Program-made: the position numbers and the translations under genes
The notes under the pieces: generated by a model
The model's database searches: none
Told to the model about the DNA's origin: nothing
The model's input: the letters and a program-made list of their open reading frames with translations, nothing else
Part shown: piece by piece, positions 1 through 14,500 of the stretch
How the letters are laid out: the number at the start of each line of letters is the position of its first letter
Numbering within the stretch: position 1 is the stretch's first letter
Assembly: GCA_003118195.1 (NCBI GenBank)
Contig: BEXV01000440.1
Coordinates: 162,546 to 207,706 of the forward strand
Length of the DNA: 45,161 bases
Reading direction: 5' to 3'
From: Hemicentrotus pulcherrimus
Lineage: Eukaryota; Echinodermata; Echinoidea; Camarodonta; Strongylocentrotidae

Positions 1-2487
1 CCCCCCCCCCCCCACCCCAATTCCCACATGTACTTTCTGCTATTGCCTCTTGCGATTAAACATGTTAAACTTTGTAGCAATATATTTATAGATTTGGAAA
101 GAAAGCAGTGGCAAATAAGCATATATGGCCATTGGTAACTACCCCTTCACCCCTCCCCTTTCTGAAATCGTCTCTTGCAATGATACGTGTAATGCTTTGA
201 AGCAGCGTGTTTTGTTTTAGGTGTTTCATTGCTTCATTTGTAAACAAGGCTTTTAGGTGCAAGCAGACATGTGATGTTATCTACCGGTACATGACTATGA
301 AATAGATTTTTGTTGATTTATTGATTCTGCATTCTTTGTATTTATACATGTATGTGATGTACAGTCTGCACAATAATATTAAGTATTTAAGCTTTAGATG
401 CATACACAACATGCTCATGTTCAGAATGTACAATGTATACCTACCAGTACTGTTAAACCAAACACAGATAATGAGATAATAAATTTTTAGATCAAGTTTT
501 TTAAAGCTTGCATGCCACAATGACAATGACTGCTCCCTTGATCAATGAAAGGGACCGTAGATGTGAGATCCAGGTTGATAATTAATGAAAAGAAACCTCT
601 GGGTATACAATTGTATTACCGGTATGCATTTTGACTTTTGAGGGTAAGGATTAGCTGTGGGTTTGGGTAGATACATGTATAATGTACTCTGATTGTGACA
701 AAATGTTAAAATGCACAAGTCGCCGCACCAAACACCATTTTAGCACTAAATATTACCCAAGTAGCAAACTTGCACATACATGTATGGCTGAGTAGTGTGA
801 TGGCATGCATGTACATCTATCATCGATTCACTTTGCTCTTACACGTATGTGTAGCTCTAAAATTTCATATAGTTTAACTAAAACATTACACCCTCTTTTA
901 CTAGACTCATTGTGTGATTATTGACACGCCCTGTACTTTTTTTTATAGCAGCTGCCCCCATTTCCTGTGATACCTCTGAGTCTATTCAAATCAATTTGAA
1001 TTCAATACTACATGACACATGTATATTAAGGTCACTTTATATATCCTTTAGTGTGTATGTAATTATATCGTGAATACAACATTTTTCTTTACACACCCTG
1101 TACAATATAGGGATTTCTTTGAATGAAACTCTTGTGGAGACAACAATCAAAACTACATGTAAAGATTCTGCTTCTGAGCTATAATATATTTCTATGGGAT
1201 AGCAATTTTTCATATATACTATTTTTGGAAAATCACTATGATATCTGAAATATGGGTGGAAATTAGGCAACATTTAGAGAAGATACATTTACATTTATGT
1301 TTGCTTTATACTTTGATTATTTTTAAGATTTTACATGAAGTCATACATGTAACTACTAGTTTTTAATTACATTTTTAAATTGATTAGTTTTGTCATAAAA
1401 TCAAAGCTGAGCCTGTGAACTAGACTAGCTTCTCTGCCATTGCACCTGCTCCTTCTTCCTGGCTTGGTTGGTAACCATGGCAACAATGCCTGTAGTACCA
1501 GGATTGATGAAGAGATATATGGGTTGCAAATTAATTTAACGTTTATGTACTAAAATGGAGGTATTGCAATGTTATCGAGAGCAAACCGGTATTCAATAAC
1601 TTCAGTTTGGGATCAGTTCCATCTCAAAGATGTTTTAAGGGGATAAGTAGTGATCAGTTCGGACTCAGATGTAGCAATATTTGTTATCAATATTCTTAGT
1701 GTCATCAAAACCTACATGTAGATGATTAAATTGGTAAGTTTATATGTTGTACATCTAAATTTAGAGTAGGTGTGCAGGTACATGTACTTGTAGGTCTATA
1801 TGTACAAATGTAAACTCATTTTTATTCATTTATTTATTCGTTTTATTTGAACAGCGTAACTCTCTCAGTACTAAAACTGTTTTCCTGAGAGGCCCTGTAC
1901 AAATTATAGAATACAAATATAGAGGAAACTGAACAAAGTTTAAATTATACATATCATATCATGATACGATATCCTTCAGATTTGTTAATATGTGTCATGA
2001 TCGTCGTAGAATGTCTTAGAATTGGTATTGTTTATATAGAGATTACATTCACCCAAAACCATCATGCAATCTTATGTTCTGTGTCATTGTATATACCGGT
2101 ACTTTATTTGTACATGTATATACCGGTATTTGTCTTGAAAATATTTGAATTTGTTGTATTTTAATAAACATGTATTTCGTATACAATACCATCTCATTCA
2201 GAGTTATTTTGCTGCAATATTGTTGCAATAAATTGCTAACTATTGCTAACTATTGCCATGCTCTATAGCATCCAATACCTTTTTGCTCATTTGAATTGTT
2301 TGTGTTGTTTTTGAGATACTTGTAATTGCATTTCGCATTCAATTGTATTCATATCATGGCCCCTTTGTAAACCAGCCTAGTTGCTGGATTATGCCATGTT
2401 TTAGAAACTAAACAAATAAATCAATCAAATCAATCCAAATTCTCTAGTCATTGCCAACACTATAATATTTCCTTCGCAACCATACAG

Positions 2488-2597
2488 CTGAAGAAAGACT
2501 GGATAAATTACACAAGCAGCTAGCTGATGCAGATGATCAAATCAGATTGGTGAACGACAGGTTGCGAGAAGCAGAGCGAAGGATGGAGAAAAAACCT
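2488..2597 (+). CDS. CNTRL: CNTRL exon (first one seen)
   Basis: Acceptor catacag and donor GTAAGA. Two bases complete a codon, then 36 codons of coiled coil beginning EERLDKLHKQLADADDQ and ending EKKP; it ends in phase 0. The preceding exon is not visible in the window. Confidence 0.82.
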
Positions 2598-5500
2598 GTA
2601 AGATAATACACAAGCTTTGTGATCTCAACAATAAGAAAGTGGTCATATTTTCATGCGTTACAATTACCCACTTTTCAATTTTTGTAAGGATAAAGAAATG
2701 TTATGGAAAAGGTGTAACTTATCATTGTTGACAGTGTCGATCATGTATAGATCTAAGCGAAAAGGGTTCTTAAGATGTCATGAAATTGAAAGACAGGTGA
2801 AACATTTCAAATGTTAGATGCCATTTTTTTCCTAGAATCCTCTTCTTTTTATTTTTACTCAGGGGAGGCTTGGTTGAGGGGGAAAAAAAACTTCTTTTTT
2901 TTAGTGCTCACTCTCACCCATGCTTTTACTTTGATATGAATCATATTTTTTGTTTTACAAAGCTTCACTGAAATAAAAAATTTTCATTTAAAATGGGAGT
3001 TTTAACCAAAAAAGCCTCTATTCCTTCCAGCCTCTCGAAGAAGAGGAGCGCCATCGCCTGGAGGGGTTGCTAGGTGAGCATCTGCGCTCGGTGACGGGGC
3101 TCAAGGATCGCATCACTCAACTGGAGGATGGCATGGCGACCACTCTGGATATCATCGAGGCTAAGGATAGAGAGATGGCTGATCTCAAAAGACAGCTGGC
3201 TCTGATGGAGGAGGGCGACCCAAGGCATGTAAGTCGTTGTGATGGAAAAAATTGAGAGACTTCCATTCATTTTCCACTTCATATAGAGTAAAAATGTGAG
3301 TGATTATGATCTATAAATGGACATGTATATACACAGGCTATGTTACAGGTGGAAAATGTTTTAGTCCAGTGGATAAGTCTCCGAACTGTGAACCACAAGG
3401 TACGGGTGTTTGAATCCCTGCTTCACACTTACGTCCTTTGGCAAGACTTTATCTACATTTGCCAAACTCCACCCAGGTGAGGTAAATGGGTACCTGGTAG
3501 GCTTATTCATTGAAATGCACTGTGTGGTGATAACAGCCAGCAAAGCTAAAGCACTTTGGAAACGCGTAGGGACGTTGTATTATGATGTGTTATGTGCTTT
3601 ATAAGAACGGATTACTTATATCATTATTGTTCTTTTCCCAGGCTGAACTGCACGCCCAGCTGGCTGACAGGGAACTCCAGGCCGCTCAGGTAGCCAGGAA
3701 TTACGCCAATCTCCAGCATGATCTAGATAACACCCTGGGTAGACTCACTGCAGAGATGGATAGGGTGAAAAGTGTAGAACAACAACTAGCAGATGGTGAG
3801 GTTTAATTCCTTCACTAATGTAACCATTAATATACGGTCAAACCCTCTTTAGTGACCACCTGTCTACAAAGACCTTGTGTCTACAAAGACCACATTTTTT
3901 GTTTCCCTTGAAAATGGTTCCTCATTGAAACATGTACTAAAGGAACCTGTCTACAAAGACCACCTGTCTGCAAAGGCCACTTTTTGTGTTTCCCTTGGGC
4001 AGTCGCTATAGACAGGTTTGACTGTACATTATTCATTCATTTATTTGTTCATTTATTCATGGTATAGACAAATCTTGATTAGCAACCATCGGCTGAATTG
4101 TTCACATACAAATTTTAAAAATATGAAGAATACAAATGGTAAAATTATACAAACAATCTATGATAATCAGGGTGCATAGACCAGTGTGGTTTAAATAATT
4201 CATGTATGTCATTCATGTGTGCATTCATTAATTCATGTTATTTATCAATCTATTTGTTTACCATTTCATAAACACATTCATTTATTCAGTCAATTGTTAT
4301 TTCATACAGTGAATGTGCATATGTGGGTACATGCATGTTAAATTGTATGTTATTCATCCTAATGTGTGTACATTTATTCATCCATTTAAATAATTCATGA
4401 ATGAATTTATTGTATAATCATTATTTATTGACATCATTTTACTACAAATGAGTGCAACCACCCAAAGGTCATTGATATTAAATTCACTGAAAATGATGAA
4501 CAAGAATATAGTGAGCAACAAGGAAGCTCCTGAGCTCATGAATACTCTAAAATATCTCTGGTAAAAACATTATTACTCATGGAAATCAAAATTTTCATTT
4601 TTAGGACAAGTCGATCTGAACGACGAGCTTCGTAACGAGCTGCAGAGCATTGTGGGAGGTCTGACCAATTACTTGAACCAGGTCAAAGGTCAGGTCGTGG
4701 AGCAGCAGAAGGAGAATGCCCGGCTCCAGCAGGAGAGAGAGGAGCTCTTAGGGAGACTGAAGGAGGCAGAGAGGAGGAGAAAAGAGGAGGGACAGAAAAA
4801 GGTGGATGCTCTGGAAAAGGTAGGTTCTCTTATCATATTTTTACCTCTCTGAAGTGCCGTCGGGTGAGGTCTTGTCAACATTAAATGATTATTAGGCCAT
4901 ATGGATAGTAGACGAAATGAGCATTAGACCAAATGGGTAGTAGACTTATTGGAGATTAGACCAAATGACTATTAGCCCAAACGGTCATTAGACCAAATGA
5001 TAAGTAGACACAATGACTATTAGACCATGTGGATAGTGGACAGGCTGGGTGTAGACCATGTGGGAATAGACCAATTGGCTATTAGACAAACTGGTTGAAG
5101 ACCTAACAGCAATAAACCATCTACATGTATCTATCTCGTCTTGTGCCACGCTGCAAGGTGGGAACTTAAACATTGCCAGTGGATGTACTACATGTACACT
5201 TCTAGAAATGTATACATGTATATGCATTTTTTTTTTGGGGGGGGGGTGAGTTAGTACCTGTCTATGACTACATCTTTACTTAACATTTCAATTCGTGCTT
5301 ATTCTAAATTGTTATATCTCCATATATCATTTCTTTATCCTTTCATTACATCAGTAACAAGATTTTAAGAACATTACAAAAATTCATATGGATATGCCCT
5401 CTAGTTATGACAGTCTCTTGGTGTTTGTCTAGTTTTCATATTTAAATCTTCTTTTCAAGATTCATATGAGATTGAAGTTACATCACCAAACATTATAGTC

Positions 5501-8500
5501 ACATTTTTCAGAGAGTATACAGCTGTAAAAAAACTGCATATGGTATGATATATTTTTAGAAATAATGACAATATATCCCACTTTAGTATGAGTTTTTGAA
5601 TTATGTCATTTATATACAATGGTTGTGTTATGGTTCATCCAATCCCAACCAATTGATTATTAATTTACTTGTGATCGCTTCGGTTTATTTGAAAACAAAT
5701 CTTTGTTGATTCTTCACCTGATGCCCTCAAGCTGGCGCTGTGGTGGTCCCAGATGGTAGGCATTTTGTCTTTTAGGTTGACATCTATTTGAAGTACCGTA
5801 AATCTCCGTGTATAAGACGCACCCCGACTTTTGAATTTTCCCGACGGTAAAAAAAGTGCGTCTTATACACGTAGATTTACGGTACGTTCTTTTCAGATTT
5901 ATTTCCCCGACTTTAAAGTGTCTTGGACGTTTACCTCATATCTCACACATTGTCTGTGCTGGTTAAATTCACAAGCACCAATCTTTGGGTTTATCTTTGG
6001 GAACACTGCTTACCTATATCTAGACCAACATTCATGTTCCACTTCAAGATTTGCAGTTGGTGTTAAGTGCTTGCAGAAGTGTGTTTGTGCCATGGAAAGA
6101 CCTGATTGTACTGTTTGTCCAAAAGAAGAAGAAAAACATGAAAACTAGGTTTTTGTTGTTGGAGGCAAGCAAACTGCTCAAGACTCTTCTGAGTCTCCTT
6201 CTCCAACAGGTCTAATTGATGATACAATATACCATATTGATCCAACATTTTCAGTGGTGCTTTTCCTCAAAGAAATACCTGTAGGATCATGGCTTGGATT
6301 CCAATTGAAATTTTTTGGATGTAGGGATAAAGTTAGGTTTGGTGTTAGATGTGGTGTTTGTGCTTGGTCCGGATTGAAGCAACGAATTGTATTGGTGTAA
6401 AAATGGTTCATACGATAAACACATTGTAAAATACTAATAGTTTTGAAGATTTCACAGATACTGCATTAAAGACACATAGAAGTGTGCTCTCATGGGGAAT
6501 TTGACACCGTTCGAGTGTTTACTTGGTAATGGGTGTTGTCAATCACCAGGATCAGCCTTCAGTGTTATGACCAACAGGCTTTATGTAATGCTCTGTCTTT
6601 TCCCCGTATGGTAAAGTCCTTATCTGACATTTGCATCACCTGAAGACTTCAAGAAATGGGCTAGTTTGCTGTGTGCAGACTTGTACATGTACATGTTCAC
6701 CCATTAATAGTATTTCCACCAAGTTTGGTGTAAGGGAGTTACGACCTTCTGCGCGTGAAGACTGGCGACCCACTCCCTATAAAGTACTGAATGTTGTAAA
6801 TACCCCCATCTCTTCACAGAAACTGCGAGATGCAGAAGACGCTAAACTGGACATAGAGGCTGAGAACCTGGCTCTGAAGGAATCGCAGAGAGGGATGAAC
6901 CAACCAGACCCTGAGAAAGATGCAAGGCTGAAAGCTGCCATAGAAGAGGCAGGTAAACTGAAGAATGCCCTGAGGAGACAGCAGAGGGAGGCCGAGGTAA
7001 GAAAAGGTTGCCATGGTGATTGTAACGGTGATGATGGTTATGATTGGGAGGAGGAGTCGTAGTAATAGTAGTAGGAGGAGGGTGGTGGCGTAGTGATGAC
7101 AGAGTCAATGACAGTTTTGATGATGATGATACTACATGTATTAATTTTGGTGGTTTAGGAAACGAAAATGCTCTGTATTGGTAATGAAAATCATTCTGAT
7201 TGCGGAATGATGTAAAGAGATAAAAGACACATACATGTATTTTATTTGAACAGAGGTGAGAGTTTTAATATGGTGGTGGTAAGTATGATTATAATGTTAA
7301 CGATTCAGTCTGTGCATACATGTAGCTAAGTGTTTGGCTTTTGATAAAATCTTTAATCTGCCACCAATCAACCCATTTGACATTGTTTTTATAAAGGCTG
7401 ACAAGGAGGAATTAGAGCAGGAGTTAGAAGCAAGGCGCAATGAGCTGGAGAGGGCAGCAGACCAGGCAAGACAAGCCAAGGGTAACCAAGCAGAGGCTCG
7501 GGATACACACATTGCCAAACAGCTAGCTGATGCACAGGTACAGTTGGTAATCAAAAACTTACAGTGCGATATGATGATTGATGATTGTTATACCTGACTG
7601 CTAAGAAAGCATGTGTATGTTTGTAAGTAAGCAAACTGAGGACTGACTGCTTTAAAAACCTGGGACCTCCCAGTTACGAGCCCACTGCTCTACCACTGAG
7701 CTATCACGCCTCTTTTATAAAGATATTCTTCAATTAGGAATGACCTGGTGGTATTGTTGCTGTCAGGTTATAAGTAAGAAACCGGATCAGTCCCATAACC
7801 CTTTTATTTGCAAATATACCTGAAACATCCTACATGTATATTTTTGTTTATTCAAATCTAGAATATTCAAATGGTCGTAACAAAAAAGGAATGACATATT
7901 TTCTTTCTACTTGGTCCATTCTTTCAGTCATTCAATATCTTAACTGGTAAACTGGACATTTTTTGGTGATTATTGCTTCACTTGAAGCCTAAGGGTCACT
8001 CTGTTAATGATCATGCCGATAAGGGTGTTCCATCCCACAAGTGGTGGTACAAATAGGTATCACATTTGCATCTCATTTCTACAATGTTTATGATGCATGA
8101 GCTAGCTATAAATGACTTCAATTTGAACTTGTTTGTAACAGAAGGCCAACCAAGCGCTAAAGAACCGTCTCCGCGACCAGCAAGCGCAGTATGACGACCT
8201 CCTCAACTCCTCCCTCCACCCCGAAGATGTAGCTCAGCGTATCAACCACGCCGGTGATGCCATGGCAAAGGGGCGGGATGAGGATGAGAGCGTGGTAGGA
8301 CCTCAGGGAGAGGGCGATATAGTAGGGGAATCTCTGGCAGGGCTGCAGGGTCAGGTGGCGGGGAGGATGAGGCAGGTGCAGCAGGAGGCTGAAAGGGCCA
8401 AACGATACCAGCAAAAGGTAGAATTCTTCTATACATTTCCGGGATTATTATGTTTATTTGATTGTTTTACCTGACTGCTTGTAAGTACATGTAAGCAACC

Positions 8501-11500
8501 TGGGGACTGACAGCTTTAAGTCCTCTCCAAGGGACTATGAGGATTAACCCCTTTACCAAATGGGCACTAGAGCATCGACTTGGTTTCGAACCATGAGACC
8601 ACTCCTCTCACTGCTGAGCCATCGCGCCTCCTCTTATTATAGGGAATATCAAACCTCTGTAAGATATTGGGTTGTGTTAGAGCAGAAATAGTGAGGAACA
8701 GATTGAGGAAGATCGGGATGAATTAGCTAGGAGCAAATTAAGTTTTGAATATTTTAAGTAAACTAAGGTCACTAAATGTGTTGAATGATTTCAGTATAGG
8801 TTAAATACAAAAACAGAATATAATCGCTCTATTCATTTTGAGGAAGGTGACAATTTTTTTTAAATGCTTAAGGCCTTGTTCATATATAACACTGAAAACT
8901 ACTTACGGTAACGGGAGAAGAAAAAAATGCTGCAAAATAGTATAAGATATAGTATAGTGTGAAATGAGTATGCAGAAATAAAATATATTTTGCTGCAGCA
9001 GCTTTTTTGTAGGCATTTTACCTTGCCTATTGATGTTGTGGTCTTTTTCTCAACAGGCGGAGGGTGAAGCCAAGTCTCTGAGACATCAGCTTGAGCAGAT
9101 GCAAGCAAGGTTGAGAGACATTGCAGCAAGAGACCAGGACCAAACCAAGGTTAGAACATTAGGCTTATGTTTGGTGTGGTATGTACATGCTGTTGTAACA
9201 TGAAATTAAGGGCAAGTTAAACAAATTAGCCAGTACCTAAGTAAGATAATAATGCTGATTGAGAGATAAAGCCGCGTGCAGACATGAAGTGAGAAAACCA
9301 CAGCGTTTTTTAAATAAATAATTTGTTTCAGGATGACGTTAAATGTAATCGCTTTACATTATTGTATGGATAGAGCTCTGTGAAATTTTAACAAAACCTT
9401 TGCTTTGCTCAGTTGCCATTCATTAACTCGAAGAAGGAAAACCGCAGTGATTTTATTGCTGCTGTTTATCTGAACATGCCTTTAGAGAGAGGAGACAGAG
9501 AAAGAGAAAGGGGTAGTAGAGGAGAGGAGAGGATGATAGATGGTTTATTGTGTGTGCCAATTTGTCTTATCTAAGCGATTTTTGTGTTTGAGGGGAAGGA
9601 TGCATGAAAGGTGTGTGTGTGTGTGTGAGAGAGAGAGGGAAAGAGAGAGAGAGGGAAAGAGAGAGAGAGAGGGAGGGGTTAACTAGAATGAGAGGATGAT
9701 AAATGGTATGTTATCTACAGTATGCTAATTTGTGTTTCAGGGTAAGGATGCTGATTGGGAGGATGACGAGGAGGAGATGGAGAGGATGAGGGATGAGGTT
9801 GGGAGATTGAGACAACAGCTCCAACAAGCCAAGAACCAGCAGGTGATTATACAATGCTCTATTTCATTTCAGATTGTAATACTTACTTTCTAACGGCGAA
9901 ACAAAAATCATTTGTGAATGATTATGAGACATCTTCTAAGATCTAGACAAACTTGCTCATTGAAACATACCACTTTTAAAACATTCCTGCACATTCAAAG
10001 GCCCCTTTTGTGGCAATAAGATTCATGTACAAGAAGAAGAAATAATCTATTTTATAAATAACATTTTATGATGTGGACTAGTAACAGCTTGTGATGCAGT
10101 TGCAAACAATGTTGCCAGAGTCCCTCAAAGTCAAATGATAGCTTAATTAAAGCTAATCTTTACTTCTGATAATGTCTCCTTATAAAAATATACACATCCC
10201 ATGTAGCATCTTTCATGGCCTAAAATAAGAATTTGAAAGTGTATTGCACTTTTCAGTAATCGCATATTCATTTCATTTTGTAAAGGTATGAGTCACTTAT
10301 AACCCAGTCAATATGATTCAAAACATTGTTTGAGTAATAGTTTTATGTATTTTCTGCAATATTTCATTCTTATTCCCAGCCCCCACCCAGACCCCCTCCT
10401 CAGCCCCCTGCTGTAATGACCCAGATAGACTCTAGGAGTGCACCCCCTGGGATCGACCCCAGGGTCAGGGACCAGATGCAGAGGTTGCAGGGGGATGTGG
10501 CCAATTTGAGGAACCAGCTCCAAAACAAGGACAGAATGGCTGCACAGCAGGTATACATGTATAACACTACAATACCTCAGAGTTTCATTGAACAGTGCTC
10601 CGTTTTTATCAAGACTTGGCTTTTGTTTGTTTCCTAACCATTTATATGTTCTTCTTATTTGTATTGCATGCTTTGTTTTTTTAAAATTTAAATGGTTGCA
10701 TGAATTGGATTGAACTGAACTGAACTGAACATTCTGCAGTGTTTCACAGTTATTCTGCTCTGGCACTCTTCTTGTACCGATCAAATATTGATTTAAACAG
10801 AACCCAACACGATAATCATAACATATATTTATGTATAAATAATCATAGGATTGTTAAAGAAAAAATGCAATTGCTGAGTATTAAGCAAATAAACAAGTCA
10901 TTCCATGAAAAAGACAGGACTATGCCAGGACATGTTTGCCAGCTACTTGCAATGTTGTCCCATGTGTACATATCTATGTTGGCTATTTTCACAGTTTTTG
11001 TTTCTTTATTAACATTTTGCTGTGATAACTTTAAAGGAAACCTCACCCTGCAAAATAACTGAGATATGCATTATATTCTTGCCTGTTAATCTACAAGATT
11101 CCCCAACAAGTGTATGAAAGAGGCATGAAGCAAGAATGATGGACAGTGTATCAGCACAACATGGGCATCCCTATTTTCTTGATAACGTAATGTACTATGC
11201 AAAGTCATTTATCAAGTAAATTAATTCAAATTTATGGATGGTTCCGTTCCAGATGTGTGTTGGTGAAATGTTTTGTTCACCTGCTACTATCCTTTGTGCT
11301 ACAATTGCCAGAACGCAAATCACATTGTATTATTTTAATATTGTGGAAAGCTTGCAGATGCTGAGAATGACATCATCCAGCTCCAGGCGGAGCTCCGTAA
11401 GAGGGAGCAGGAGGCTAGGGCGGGAGAACGGAGCAAGAAGAAAGCTCAGGAGAGAGAAGCAAGAGAGGCAGAGCTGAGACACGCTTCAGCTCTGGCACAG

Positions 11501-14500
11501 GTTAGTCCTTATTTAATAAAGAACCATGTCATCATGACAGCTATCACTTCTGCCGGCAACCTGCCCCCAAGACAAACTCATCTGCCCAATTTACAACTAT
11601 GCCCTTAGAAATGACCCTCTTGACCACCACACATTACCTGAGGAGTAAGGGGTTAGTGGTTTCAGTTGGCGGTTTCAGTGTCTTTGGAGTAATCATCTAA
11701 GTTAATGTGCTTAGAGGGTAGTTGGTAGGGGTAGGGTGGGGTGATAGTGACTCGTGGGATAGTGTAAAATCTTCATAAGTTTGGTTCAGTTACTCCCAGA
11801 ACCAAAGTCTAACTCGTGTCTTTTCATGATACCAGTAAGCTTGGAAGTAGTACTCATCATCTCTTATATTGTTCTATCTGTAGGCCGAGATTGAGGGAGG
11901 GCATCTAGCCCAGAGAGCTATCAATGAACTCGCCAAGGCTCAGGAAGAGATTGACGGCCTGGAGGAAGTTCTTGCCAACAGAGAAAGGGAGCTGGAGGAA
12001 ACATTACACCATGGAGAGACTGCTTCACACGCCATTGGTAAGACATGGAAGATTTCTAGTGGGAAATGTACTTTCTAGTCTGAAATGTACTTTCTAGTCT
12101 GAAATGTACTTTCTAGTCTTAAATGTACTTTCTTGTCTGAAATGTACTTTCTAGTCTGAAATGTACTTTCTTGTTGGAAATGTACTTTCTAGTCTGAAAT
12201 GTACTTTCTTGTTGGAAATGTACTTTCTAGTCTGAAATGTACTTTCTTGTTGGAAATGTACTTTCTAGTCTGAAATGTACTTTCTTGTTGGAAATGTACT
12301 TTCTAGTCTGAAATGTACTTTCTTGTTGGAAATGTACTTTCTAGTCTGAAATGTACTTTCTTGTTGGAAATGTACTTTCTAGTCTGAAATGTACTTTCTT
12401 GTTGGAAATGTACTTTCTAGTCTGAAATGTACTTTCTTGTTGGAAATGTACTTTCAGATCATTAGGATATTCACAATTGAAGAGTTAAATCCTCCTCTAC
12501 CACACTCATCCAAAACCCCTTTGATGTGCAGGAAAGTGAACTCTCCTATTATATTCTTGCATTTACACTTCCACCTTAGAAAAACAATCACCTAAAATTG
12601 AGAAAACTACCAAAATTCAGTCCAAGGTTACCTCAAAATGTTCATCTCTCCTGTCATGCAAACTGTGTCAAAATCATCATATGATTACTTGAATGATTTG
12701 TTTGTGACAGGACATGCCCTGTCTATTTTTTCAAGTTCCATAATGTTAAGATGCTTTAAAAGCAGCCATGATCAGGGTGGGATAAGTATACAGCCCATTT
12801 GAGGGGAGGTAGGGATTTGATTTACTCATTTTAAGTTATTAATTCACTCTTAAAGCCTATCTGCACTAATTTTGCCAGGAGGGATGAGACATCCCTGCAT
12901 GATCACTAATAGGTGGTTATCTCATCAAATCAGCTCTCAATTAACATAAGAAAAATAAGGCATTGTTTGCTACATAGAGGGCGCAAGTAGCTATATTAAA
13001 GTGGTGCAGTGGGGCTTTAAACTCAATTAGATAATTGTAATTATGATGTTTGTTTCCAAAGCTAATCAACAGGAGGAGATTGGAGCGTTGCATGATGTCC
13101 TGGGAGCACAGAAGGATGAAATCCTGCGACTACAAGATCTTCTAGATGGAGTGACTCGAGCACAAGAACCATCAGGTACGATCAGTTCAATTAATGTCCC
13201 TTGGCTCACTCGTGAATATATTCTGTAGAACAGTCATGTATGATCCAAGGTGTCGTGGTCTGGTGGATACTTCCCCTGATGTTAGATCACATATTTCGCG
13301 GTTCGAGTCCCGCTGCGGCACAAATATCCTTTGGCAAGACATTAATCTAAATATTTTAGCCACTCTCCACCCTGGTGAAGTAAATGGGTAACTGGTAGGA
13401 AAGGATTCCTTGAATGCATTAGCGCCAGCTACAGCTGGTGTAAAAATATATTTGGTAATTAAGCAGAGTATAATCAGAGTATATTCATATAGTCGCTGCG
13501 CTTAAAGTATTATTATTATTATCAGTTCATTTCAAAGAATCCTTGTTTCAATTAAACCTGTAGAACAGTCGGGTATGAATTATTCGATTCTGGATGGATT
13601 TAACCACTAATGGAAAATCTGATTATATTACTTTGCATTAGTCTGCATAAGTTAAAGTTGCATATTTTGGGTTGTAATATTTGTCTTTATTGTTTAAAAA
13701 ATTTAAAATCACCCTATATGACTAATGACTATCACTGAATAATTGCCACGCACCATTTTCTCTTCAATTATGCGTACAGTTGATCAACTGGAAATATCCA
13801 AATGTCCTATTCAAATTGCTACATATATACATTGGCCAATATCCTCTTCAAGAAAGCCATGCAATAATAATGAACATTTTTATGGAATCTCTTTTATAGC
13901 TCCTCAGACAGCAACTGATCTGCAGAATTTATTGGGAGAGATAGCTGGGTTGAGGCAAGCCTTGTATGGGCAGCAACATCATATGAACAACAGAGGATCA
14001 GACAGGGGTGCACCGTTACCCCCCTTTACCCCCTCAGTGGATCCTGCATTCAATGATAGAGGTACGCATTAACATCTCATGAACTAAGATTTTATTTTTT
14101 GATTTTAAAAACATTTGTGGATAGTACCTTGAATATTGCAAATCTAAGGAAACTTATTGAACCATATATATAATCAATATTCGATAGAATGATATTGATT
14201 GATAACAGATAGAGTCCTGGAGGTATTTAAATCTTGTTTCTTTTTAAATATTTTTGTATGTACAGTACATGTTGATTGATTTACAGTCTGAAGTGTAAGT
14301 TTACCTGAAAAGGAGAAATGTTCTTCACATTTGATTCTTAATAGGCAGATTGGCTAAAGCCATGGTTATTGTAATTATTTAGGTGCCTTGAACATCACTT
14401 TGTATGGATATGTTGGTATTGTAAATCTTATCATGCTGTAGACTATAAATACCAGAAGCAAATGTCATTCGCAATCCCTTACATCAAAACATTGTGTTAT

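Noticed and set aside
5831..6148. 105-codon + strand frame in a CNTRL intron
   Set aside because: Its start is inside the palindromic MITE, it has no coiled-coil character, and including it is not needed for phase.
7040..7130. Coding continuation of exon 6820 past its donor
   Set aside because: The sequence turns into low-complexity GATGAT/GTAGTAG repeats and the GTAAGA donor at 6997 keeps phase with the next exon.
12062..12456. Regular repeat array that could be mistaken for a CRISPR
   Set aside because: The 19-bp units are head to tail with no unique spacers, and the host is an animal genome.
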